Below, in pieces: positions 53,879 through 64,000 of a DNA stretch of 64,000 bases. Each line of letters opens with the position of its first letter. Position 1 is the first letter of the stretch. Source of the stretch: Linum tenue (lineage: Eukaryota; Streptophyta; Magnoliopsida; Malpighiales; Linaceae); the NCBI GenBank assembly GCA_946122785.1, contig CAMGYJ010000005.1, positions 35,702,002 through 35,766,001 of the forward strand, written 5' to 3'. Position numbers and translations under genes: made by a program. The notes beneath the pieces were generated by a model. The model was not told the origin of the DNA and made no database searches. It saw only the letters and a program-made list of their open reading frames with translations.

Positions 53879-56385
53879 AGGTGTCAAAACAGAACCCGAC
53901 CCGTCTAACCCGCCTGATCAACCCAACCTGCAACCCGATCGCAACCCAAATTGACTAAAAGTCAACAACCCGTAATCCGCCCGATCTGCAACCCGATTGA
54001 CCCGCAACCCGACTAACCCGCAACCCGATTAAACCAAACCCGATTGATCCACAACCTGATTAACTCGAACCCGACTAACCCGCAACCCGACCGACTCAAC
54101 CCGAACTTCACCTAATCTACTTGAATAATTATTATATTATATAATACATAGTTTTTCAAAATAACTTTTTCATTCTAAACTTAGGTAAAATTATTTCTTC
54201 ATTTCATATAGGAAATTTAAAAATATGAAACTCACTTGATATTATGTATTTTAAAAAAATTACAAAAATTGAAACATGAAGGTAACTTGCACACTAAGTT
54301 CTTTAACATAATTAAAAAAAAGAAAATATGAAATATAAAATCAACACATTGTGAATATTAATAATGAATCATTAATAATTGAGATCATGGACAATATTAA
54401 TATAATATATAAATTAAAATTTTGGTTAATTTAATTATTCAATAAAGTTATCAATTAAAAATAAATAAAGTAAAGCAATGTATTTGATAATTTGATGCTT
54501 TTAAAAGAGTTGGAAAATTTTGGTGTATTCAACTTTTTGGGAAGAGAAAGAAGAGGGAAATTATGTTCTTTGAATTTTTTAGAAAAGAAAAGAGGGTATT
54601 TTGTTGGTTTTGATTTGTGGGAAGTGAAGAAGTGGAAAAGTTTGGTTCTTTTGATTATGAAAGAGAAACAATGAGGAAAATTTTGAGTTTTCAACTTTTT
54701 TTGAAAAGAAGGAAGGAAGAGGGAAATTTGGTTCTTCAAATGGAAGAGAAAGAGGAGGGAAATTTCAAATTTGGTTCTTTCAATTTTTTGGAAGATAAAG
54801 ATGAGGGAAAATTTCTAATTTACGGAAGGAGGAGAATTTTAGAATTTTAATTTATTTTTGAAAAAGAAAGAAGAAAACAAATTTGTTGTTCACCGCAATC
54901 ATTTATTTTAGAAAAATTCACTTTATTTGTCTACTTGTTTTCTATGCTTCTACATTTATTACAATTTCAACACTACATGATCGTTATTTGACAATATTTA
55001 GTAAAATTTTTGCACATTTAAGTTGTATTCAAGTTGAACTTTCATTTCAAAATGGGTGTTAAAATTGGCTTGTTAAGTCTTACGATTGCAATAACTCATT
55101 CGAGTTGCGGGTTTGGAAATTTTGGTTAATCGGCTTGTGGGTCACTTTGGAATGGAAAATAAGAGGGAGGTTTGGATGGGAACTATGGAATGGAAAATTT
55201 ATGGGCGGGTGAATATGAGCCAACAATTATACTAAACTTGATAAGTAATTTTTGACGGTTCGTTGTTTAGGGTATAAAGTATATGGTTAAGGTATAGGGT
55301 ATAAGGTACATATGGTTAGGGTGTATATGGTTAGGGTATAAGGTATTGATGATTTTGACGGTTCTAAGTTTTTTATTAATATATGTTCACTTGAAGTCAT
55401 TTAAAATATTTAACGGCAGGAGAACTTTTTTTAATTTATGTTTATGGTACGTGCTTAGGGTACAGGGTATATGGTTTAGAGTATATGATATATGGTTAGC
55501 GTATAGCAAATATCACTTTTTATCTATGTTTCGAAAATCAAAGTATGAATTTCACTTTAAATTAACTATACTAGCAAAATCACAACTCATATGGATATAT
55601 GGTTAGGGTATAGGGTATGTTGTTAGTGTATAATATATTGATGGTTTAGGGTATACGATCAACAACATATATTAACTTAATATTGTCGATTAAGAGTAAG
55701 GCTAAGTGTATAGGATATATGTTATTGAGTAAGTTATGATTGAAGTCACAACGATTTTACTAAATTTGATAGTTAATCTTTAATGGTTCAATTTTTAGGG
55801 TAATTCGAATAATTTTACAAATAAATCGTTTGGCAATAGTTTACTGAAGCTATTAGGGCAATGAGTTATTTCGAAATAACTCCTTTTACCACTCTGCTTT
55901 TTCCAAATACCAGATTTGCATGGTTATTCTAAACGAGATACTATAATCTAATTACTACTGAATAATATTAAAATACCAAATAAATAATTAATGGTGTCTT
56001 TTGGTTGCAAATGTTGATATAACCATTACTATTAGCTAGTGTACTTTACCAACTATGATTAATTACATAACAAGTTTTCAAGCCATATAAATTGATTCAA
56101 CATTTTGACTAGTTTTTTTAAAATTAAGTATATATACGAGGTAGAAAGAAACTTGTTAAAAATTGAGAAAAATATTTTAAATTAGTGTATAAAATGTGTA
56201 AGTTGGTAACAAGTAAGGAATAAGTTACTCGATGCGCTGACCGAACAACCTGCAACCCGACCCGCCCGCAACCCGTTTCAACCCGAACCCGATGAACCCT
56301 AACTCGATAAACTCGTAACCTGGTGAACCCGCAATCCGTTTGAACCCGAACCCGATTAAACCCAGCACGAACCCGCTTGACACCT
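53879..56385. mobile_element. 2.5-kb TIR element with AACCCGA subterminal repeats
   Basis: The left end AGGTGTCAAAACAGAACCCG at 53879 and the reverse-complemented right end AGGTGTCAAGCGGGTTCGTG at 56385 share AGGTGTCAA. Both ends are filled with aacccga(c/t) units (53905-54110 and 56240-56370). The interior holds a purine-rich stretch of degenerate ggaagagaaagaagagg units (54535-54870) and a ggttagggtata repeat area (55265-55640). Flanking 8-mers match at only 4 of 8 bases, so a target duplication is not established. No transposase was recognised. Confidence 0.5.
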
Positions 56386-56393
56386 AACACACC

Positions 56394-57570
56394 ATGACTA
56401 GTGATGGCAATTTCAACCCGCCCCGCGGGTATTACCCGACCTGACCCGCGATGGGGCGGGTATTACCCGACCCGCAGTAGCGTGGGGCGGGGGCATGGGT
56501 ATCTACTTCCGACACGCCCTGCCTCGCCCCTCCCCGTTCTAGACTCATTTTATCTCAATTTCTTACAATATCTATACATATTTCTCCTATTTTGACTTTT
56601 CTTCAACTAGTTAGAGTCAATCTTTCAACTTGTTAGGCTCAATTATTCATTCTATTATTAATATTTTTCATTCTTAAAGTGTTTTTCCCTACGTTTTATT
56701 GTAAAAAGTAAAATTTACTTGTATTTTTTTTAACAACATGTAAGAGTGATGTAAGAGTGAATCGACCCGCCACGCCTCGTATCCGCGCGGGTTTTACCCG
56801 CCTCGACCCATAATAGTAGGGCTGGGCATGCGGGCGGATCATCCGCGGGTTTGGGCCGACCCACCCGCATTTGACCCGAATTTCGTTAAGTGGGTGGGTC
56901 TATGGGTGGGTGACGGGTTGCGCTGGGAGCCATCCGCCGGGTGGTGGGTGGGTTGTGGGTGGGTGCGCGGGTGACCCGCTCAACCCAACAGCAAAAAGAT
57001 CAAAGTCGTTGGCGCTAGAGAGGGGAGAGTGGAGACGTTAGACATAAACTAGGACTGCTCCTGGAGTTTAAACCTCAAAGCCAACCTTCCAAATAGCGAT
57101 CCCCTCTTCTTCCCTTTATTTTTTCCTCTAATTCTTGTGCCTAAATCACTGCTCTTTCCTTTGTGGAATTATTTTTTTTAGTTCCTTGCACCTGATAATC
57201 ATCTCAATTTGTAGAAAACTCTTTCATCATAGAATTTCTATCCATTTTAAGAACTAATTCGACATTTTTCGCCCTATTTCATCTTCTTGTTTCCACTCTC
57301 TTCGCCTATTATCATGTCAAGTTGACTCCTTTATATTATATACATTGTGATGTGGGTGAACCCACAAACCCACCCAAATCATCCACCATCCGCCCGACCC
57401 AACCCGAGACTAAATGTGGGTGGGTGGTGGGTTAAAAATTATCAATCCGTTTAAACGCGGGTGGGTGCATTTTATGGTCAAAATCCACCCGACCCACCCA
57501 ATGCCCACCCCTACATAATAGCGTGGGACGAGGCATGAGAATTGACGTACCTTGCCCACCCTATGACTAG
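56394..57570. mobile_element. Outer hAT-type element, split by a second hAT
   Basis: The direct repeat atgactag at 56394-56401 and 57563-57570 (8 of 8) marks an insertion from 56402 to 57562. Left end TGATGGCAATTTCAACCCG; the reverse-complemented right end is AGGGTGGGCAAGG, a weak match, so the left/right pairing rests mainly on the target duplication. The left part is rich in CCCGC/GCGGG units. Its own sequence is 56402-56816 plus 57522-57562; the rest is a nested element. Confidence 0.6.
56809..57521. mobile_element. Inner hAT-type element with perfect 8-bp target duplication
   Basis: Left end TAGGGCTGGGCATGCGGG at 56817; the reverse-complemented right end at 57513 is TAGGGGTGGGCATTGGGT. 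The direct repeat cataatag flanks it at 56809-56816 and 57514-57521 (8 of 8), the hAT hallmark. Subterminal GTGGGTGGG units fill both ends. 697 bp, non-coding. It lies wholly inside the 56402-57562 element and is therefore younger. Confidence 0.8.
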
Positions 57571-58450
57571 CATAGTAGCATTGACATCAGAATCTGAAGG
57601 TAGGGATCTCTTCGAAAAAATGGACACTAGAATTACAAACTTGAGCCCAACTTACTGTCCTTCTCTTCTTCTGCCTTCCAGGCTGGCCCTCTCTTCAGGC
57701 CCAATATAAACATTTCGCTAAGGAGCTCACTGAAAGGCCCGCAAATTTGATGGTTTCTTTTAGAAATCAAGTGCTTTGTAATTTGGTTCGACCTTCTTTT
57801 TTTTTTTCTCTTTCCATTCTGGATTATCTATAAAAAAAATAATGGAAATATTACATCCTTATTATCTCAAACCTGTCCTTAAGAGTTATGATAATTTGAT
57901 AACTTGATAACGTATTTAAGAGTGATGAAACTCTCATCGTCCCAAAAATCCCTATTATTGATAATGTTCAAAAGGATATTTTGATTACTTTATTACTATA
58001 AATTAATTAATATTATCTCTATGATAGTAATTAGGGGGCAGGAGATTGCAAGTTGTTTGGTCAAGGAAGCAAAGACCGCCAAAATGCAAGAGTTAATTAA
58101 CACAGCGAGAGTTGGAGTGCCACAGGGAAATCCCATCAGAAAAAATCAATAATCCAAAACCAGTGTTTGAAGTAGACATACTAGCGTCACAGAAATGTCC
58201 TCATCTTGGAATCCATACACAGCATTCCTTGTTCCAATCACACAACAAAAACAGAGCCAAGAATCCACCCACAAATTCCCATTTCTGGTGTTGGGTCGAA
58301 TCATATATAAAACTCGGCCTACGGAATTAGATAATCAGAAGAAGAAGAAAAGGAAGAAAAGAAAGATTTTGTTTTGGGGGGCCTTCCTCTGTTTTCTTTA
58401 CTTTCTTTCCTTCTCTCTCTCTGTTTCTCCATTTGTTGAGCTGGTCATCA
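57571..58450 (+). promoter_or_regulatory. Upstream region and leader of PDR copy C
   Basis: A TATA box candidate atatataaaac lies at about 58302-58312, some 140 bp before the start codon. The leader is A/G- then CT-rich (ttccttctctctctctg near 58410). The GCCGCCACAAC element of copies A and B was not found here, so copy C is probably regulated differently. No gene lies between the hAT nest and this leader. Confidence 0.5.
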
Positions 58451-61400
58451 ATGGCGGATTACGGTGGTGGACACCAGCGGGAAGCCAGCAAAGGAGCGAA
58501 CAACTCTTCGATATGGAGCAGCGACACCAGCGCGGTGGGTGCCATGTCGATGATGGACGAGGACGACAAGAGGGCTCTTCGTCGAAGGAAGAGGAGGACC
58601 GCGTCGGTGTACAAAGGAGAGAAGGGAGAGCTGAGCCTCCACAACCTTGGCTTGACTGAAAGGCGCGCTTTGATTGATAGCTTAGTCAAAGTCCCCGAGA
58701 TTGACAATGAGAAGTTCTTGCACAAGTTGAAGAGCCGCATTGACAAGTACGTATAATGCCCTGCGGAACTGCATTTGATTCAATTATTTGGCATGATAAA
58801 TGAAATATGTTCCAATTTTGGTTGCAGAGTGGGGATCGAACTTCCGACAATCGAAATCCGGTTCCAGAACCTGACAGTGGAGGCAGAGGCTCGATCTGCG
58901 AGCAGAGCTCTGCCTACCATGTACAATTTTGTACTCAACATAGTAGAGGTAAGAAAGCACCTATGACCTATGTACTGATGAACAACTTGAATTTCAACAT
59001 AATTAATGTTGTTGTTTTGATTTGAATGCTGGACTGATGATTGTTTGTACGTTTCTCTTTGAGAAGGGGTTTTTGGGTGTCTTTCGTATCAGATCAAACA
59101 AGAAGATGAAACTTACAATCCTAAAAGGAGTGAGTGGAGTGATCAAACCATCCAGAATCACACTGTTACTTGGTCCTCCAAGTTCCGGGAAGTCCACCTT
59201 CATGTTGGCACTGGCAGGCCAACTTGACCCCGATCTTAAGGTTCGTTTGAAAAAAGCCTAAAATTGGTCACTAAAAGTGATACAACCGGAAGGTCTTTGT
59301 ATCTATTTTGTTGACATCTAATTATAGGTCTATTAATTACTACCAACATTAATAAAATTCTTGAAATGGGTGCAGAGCTCAGGCAATGTAAGCTACAACG
59401 GTTTCCAAATGCATGAGTTCGTGCCACACAGGACGGCAGCTTATATAAGCCAACACGACAATCATATCTCAGAAATGACTGTGAGAGAGACTTTAGCCTT
59501 TTCTGCCCGATGCCAGGGCGTGGGGTTCCTAAGTGGTACGTATTTAAGTGGTTCATAAAATAAAAGTCAATGTATATGTTACAATATTAGTCTTGATGAT
59601 TTAATGAGGTTCGTGGGGTTGTTGTACTATTATAGAGATGCTTGAAGAATTGTTGAAGAGAGAAAAGGCTACCCACATTAAGCCTGATTCTGCTGTTGAT
59701 GCCTTCATGAAGGTAATTAAACTGCCACTAATAGCTTTGAGCAATATAATTGCTAGTAGAAGTTTGCATTTCTAAGTATATCAAAGTCACCAAATTAACA
59801 TAATAATAATTATAATGTTGCATGTTATTTATTCGATTAGCCTGCTTACAGAGGTTACTGCAATCATATGCTTACATCATTGGATCATATGTTACGCAAT
59901 CCACAATCATTAGATGGAAATGGTGAAAATTTGCTTTCTCTCTTTCTTGTATTCTAGGCCGCGGCATTGGAGGGTCAGCAAGCTAGCGTGGTGACAGACT
60001 ATGTTATAAAGGTAATCAAACAAGATTTAGATAAAAGACATCTTCTTACAAGGGAAAATTTGACTTGATCGTTGAAGTCTCGCTTGCTCTTAATAAAATG
60101 TTCATTGATTTATGTAGATTTTGGGATTGGAAGAATGTGCTGACACCGTGGTTGGGAGTATAATGATGAGAGGAATCTCTGGAGGACAAAAGAAACGTCT
60201 TACAATTGGTAATCTATAAATCTTGCTCAAAAAGTCTTAGAGAAAACGTCTAAGTATGCATTTAAAAGAAAATTACTGACTAATCAAAGAGTACCAATAA
60301 TTTTGCAGGTGAGATGCTTGTAGGACCTGCTAGAGCATTATTCATGGATGAGATATCTAATGGACTTGACGCATCAACGACATATCAGATTGTAAACTCC
60401 ATGAGACAATCAACTCATATCCTAAAAGGAACTACCATCATCTCCCTCCTCCAACCGCCACCTGAGAGTTATGAACTCTTTGACGACGTAATTCTCCTCT
60501 CTGATGGACACATTGTTTACCATGGACCTCGAGAGAACGCTCTCGACTTCTTCCAACACATGGGATTCAGGTGTCCAGAAAGAAAAAACGTACCCGATTT
60601 CTTGCAGGAAGTAAGAGAAGTTGATTTTTTAAGTCAGTACTAATAAATATCATTTCATTATTTTTTTGGAGTTAATACTTCACAAAAACATGATTTTCAC
60701 TCTATAGGTGATTTCCAAGAATGACCAGAAACAATACTGGGCACGAAAAGATCAAGTTTACCATTACATTACAGTGAGGGAATTTGCAGAAGCATTCAAG
60801 TCATTCCATGTTGGAGAAGCAATGAGGCATGAGCTCTCTAAGCCATTTGATAAGAAAAAAGGCCATGCAGCTGCTTTGGCTTTCAGGAGATATGGAATTC
60901 CAGAAATGCAGTTGCTAAAGGCTTGCCTTTCTAGAGAGTTCCTACTCATGAAGAAGAATTCCTTTGTCTTCATTTTTAAGATCGTTCAAGTGAGTAAATA
61001 CATTCTTATGTAATAATGCTTACCTAATGTTGTTTCCACCCTCTATTAATGAAATGGCGTATTCAACATTTTGTTGATCTGCAGCTTACAGTGATGGCAC
61101 TAGTTCTCATGACTCTGTTCTTGAAGACTCAAATGCATAGAGAGACTGTAATCGATGGAGTGATTTACATGGGTGCATTGTTCTTCATCGTAAGTATGAT
61201 AATCTTCAATGGAATGGCTGATCTATCCATGACGGTCGCCAAGCTTCCTGTGTTCTATAAGCAACGAAACTTTGGGTTCTACCCTTCATGGGCATACTCC
61301 CTTCCTTCAAGCTTCCTTCAAATACCAACCACTCTTGTGGAAGTTGCAGTATGGGTTTCCATTACTTATTTCATGATCGGGTTTGATCCTGAGCTTTCGA

Positions 61401-64000
61401 GGTATGCATATTTTTAAGATCCTTGGATCACCATTAAAATTTTATTCACAAACAACTAACATCGGTGCATAAATTTTCAGGTTCCTTAAGCAATACTTCT
61501 TGCTTGTACTTGTTGGCCAGATGTCGGGTTCGTTGTTTCGCTTCCTCGCAGCTATTGGACGGAACGTGATCGTCGCTAGCACCCTCAGCTCTTTCATACT
61601 TCTAGTGCTTATGACACTAAGTGGCTTTGTCCTATCTAGAGATAAAATCAACAAGTTTTGGATATGGGGTTATTGGATCTCACCTTTCATGTACGCTGAC
61701 AATGCCATCCTAGCTAATGAGTTCCTTGGAGATAATTGGCAGCAAGTATGTATTTGCTCTTCTAATAAACTGGTTTAGTCATATTTACTCTCTTATGGTC
61801 TCAATTTTTATTAACTTTCTTTATTTCAACAGGTCGCTCCCTTAAGCACAGAGCCATTAGGAACCCAAGTTCTAAAATTCCGCGGCTTCTTCACAGATCC
61901 TAATTGGTACTGGATAGGAATTGGGGCATTGTTTGGGTTCACCATATTGTTCAACATTCTTTTCGCCCTAGCCCTAACGTTTCTCGATCGTGAGTGGTGT
62001 CAATGATTCCCTTTATTAAGCATCATGCTTCAAGAAAACCCCGTATTTTCATGGCATAACATATCACAATGCAATTTTATTTCCAAATTGCAGCATTTGA
62101 CAAGCCTCAAGCATTGATTTCTGAAGACTCTGAGAATGATGAAGCTATTGAACTGAATAGAGCTCGTTCTTTATCACTTCAAGGAAGTTTTGGTGCAATG
62201 CATGACGGTGAGAAATTAGTACTTCCTTATGGATGGTTAATCAACTATGCATCATAGTGGGTCCAACATTCGTTTAATCTCTTAGTTTCTCTCGATGGAC
62301 AATGCAGAGAGTGACAATGAATCAAGCTCAAGCGATTCATGTCCAGGTTTGGAGATCACTCCTGGTAGCAATAACTGCAAAAAGAAAGGAATGGTTCTTC
62401 CTTTTGTACCGTATTCTGTCACATTTGATGAAATAACTTATGCTGTGGATGCTCCTCAGGTGAAAAACAATATGCAAAAGCTTGTTTGTCCTATGTTGAT
62501 TTCATATATGATCTTAAGTTACAAAAAAAAAAAGACGATAACTAAAACTTTTTTTTGTTGCAGCATATGATAGAGAAAGGTGTTGTTAAAGATAAATTGT
62601 ATCTTCTTAAAGGAATAAGTGGAGCCTTTAGGCCTGGAGTACTAACAGCTTTAATGGGAGTTACTGGTGCTGGAAAAACCACACTAATGGATGTGCTTGC
62701 CGGTAGAAAAACTCATGGATATACTCAAGGGAACATCACCATTTCCGGATTTCCCAAAAAGCAAGAGACATTTGCCAGGATATCAGGATATTGTGAGCAG
62801 AATGACATCCATTCTCCATTTGTTACTGTTCATGAATCATTGCTCTATTCAGCATGGCTTCGTTTACCGACCGAGGTTAATAGGCAAACTAGAAAGGTGC
62901 GTGTCATTTTTATCCAATGTATGTTTAGAGCATTAACTTGATAATATCTGATAAATTTGTGCTTAAAATATTCGTTGCAGATGTTTGTTGAAGAAGTTAT
63001 GGCACTAGTGGAGCTTGATAGTTTGAGAGACTCGATAGTTGGGTTGCCCGGTGTAAATGGTCTATCTATTGAGCAACGTAAGAGATTAACCATTGCAGTT
63101 GAATTAGTGGCAAACCCCTCCATTATTTTCATGGATGAGCCAACATCAGGTTTAGATGCCAGAGCTGCTGCAATCGTTATGAGAACGGTAAGGAACACTG
63201 TTGATACTGGACGGACAGTGGTTTGCACCATCCATCAGCCAAGTATTGATATCTTTGAGTCTTTTGACGAGGTAGGTGATTCGTATTATTACCATAAAAA
63301 AGTTCACTCTCCCATGTGGCAACCCTTAACATGGTATTGTTAATTTCTTGTTGTTGAACCAATAGCTTTTCCTCCTGAAGCGTGGTGGGCAAGAAATCTA
63401 TGTCGGGCCATTAGGGAAAGATTCTTGCCATTTGATCAATTATTTTGAGGTAATTGAGAAAAAGGTTATCTTCTTTAAGATCTAACCTATTCTTTTCAAA
63501 GTATATTTGAACTTCTCAATATTGTTGTTGATTGAACAGAAAATTGAGGGAGTTACTAAGATCAAAGATGGTTACAACCCTGCAACTTGGATGATGGAAG
63601 TATCCACACCTGGACAAGAGGTTACTCTAGGAGTTGATTTTGCTGCTCTATACAAGAGATCAGACCTCTACAAGTATGCATTATTCATACTTCACACCAT
63701 TAAATTAGTTAAGGTTCCTTAATAGAAAAATTAATGAATTATATGTTGCTTTGTGTATTTTAGGAGAAACAAGGCCATGATCAAGGATTTAAGCAAACCC
63801 ACAATTGGATCTAAGGACCTGCACTTTGCAACCCAATACTCTAGATCACTATTCACTCAGTGTCTAGCTTGCCTATGGAAGTTCCATTGGTCATATTTGC
63901 GAAACCAACCGTACACCGGAGTTCGCTTTCTCTTCACAACAATCATAGCTTTGCTTTTTGGAGGCATGTTTTGGGATCTTGGTGGCAAAATGTGAGTACT
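58451..64000 (+). CDS. PDR copy C: ABCG (PDR) transporter, cut by the window edge
   Basis: Nineteen exons are visible: 58451-58746, 58828-58948, 59067-59240, 59376-59535, 59636-59712, 59958-60011, 60118-60208, 60309-60610, 60708-60989, 61085-61401, 61481-61745, 61833-61989, 62094-62207, 62308-62459, 62564-62896, 62981-63271, 63366-63449, 63540-63673, 63764-63991. They join in frame to about 1210 residues; the last donor (gtgagt) is at 63992, so the end of TMD2 lies outside. NBD1: GPPSSGKST near residue 175, [17 protein letters not shown]2: [29 protein letters not shown]. All nucleotide-binding motifs are kept. The N-terminus is odd: after [10 protein letters not shown] comes the arginine-rich [20 protein letters not shown], where other PDR proteins have [16 protein letters not shown]. 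Exon 3 could alternatively start at 59064. The predicted role is a plasma-membrane exporter; substrate unknown. Confidence 0.88.

Noticed and set aside
54455..54850. Lysine/glutamate-rich open frames on both strands
   Set aside because: They come from degenerate purine-rich repeats inside a TIR element, with no domain or splice context.

Overview
The window looks like nuclear DNA of a eudicot plant. It is AT-rich between genes, its genes have many short introns with GT/AG borders, and it is crowded with plant-type transposons (L1-type LINE with RNase H, TRIM, MULE, PIF/Harbinger, hAT, Helitron). No species can be named from the sequence alone. All homology calls rest on recognising protein families by eye; exon borders were placed by reading frame, splice dinucleotides and comparison between the copies.

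Five real genes are seen. Three are full-size ABCG/PDR (pleiotropic drug resistance) ABC transporters in the same orientation. PDR copy A (13014-19025, 15 exons, 1434 aa) and PDR copy B (31851-37884, 15 exons, 1430 aa) are a recent tandem pair with matching exon lengths, promoter core and 3' UTR. PDR copy C (58451 to beyond the right edge) is more distant, with a different exon layout and an unusual N-terminus. Between B and C sit two single-copy-type genes that point towards each other: a BUB3.3-like WD40 protein (39225-41538, +) and a DUF1218 membrane protein (43946-42500, -). A decayed PDR exon 1 in the opposite orientation (5120-4960, -) shows that the cluster once held another copy.

Layout: 1-12 kb is intergenic and holds hAT, MULE-type and other TIR elements plus the PDR relic. 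12.7-19.2 kb is PDR A. 19.2-31.4 kb is a transposon-filled spacer with a TRIM, a complete but dead 7.5 kb LINE on the minus strand with a 16-bp target duplication, two MITEs and two Helitron-type ends. 31.6-38.1 kb is PDR B. 39.2-44.2 kb holds BUB3.3 and DUF1218. 44.7-57.6 kb is a second transposon block: a TIR element, an element with an 11-bp target duplication, a Helitron, a MULE carrying a Harbinger insertion, a SINE-like unit and two nested hATs. 58.3-64 kb is PDR C.

PDR transporters export terpenoids, phenolics, hormones or xenobiotics across the plasma membrane. The tandem A/B pair keeps both nucleotide-binding domains and looks functional in both copies. Nothing prokaryotic (CRISPR, operons) is present. 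The most informative signals are the history of the PDR cluster (duplication, intron change, antisense relic) and the transposon nesting with readable target duplications.
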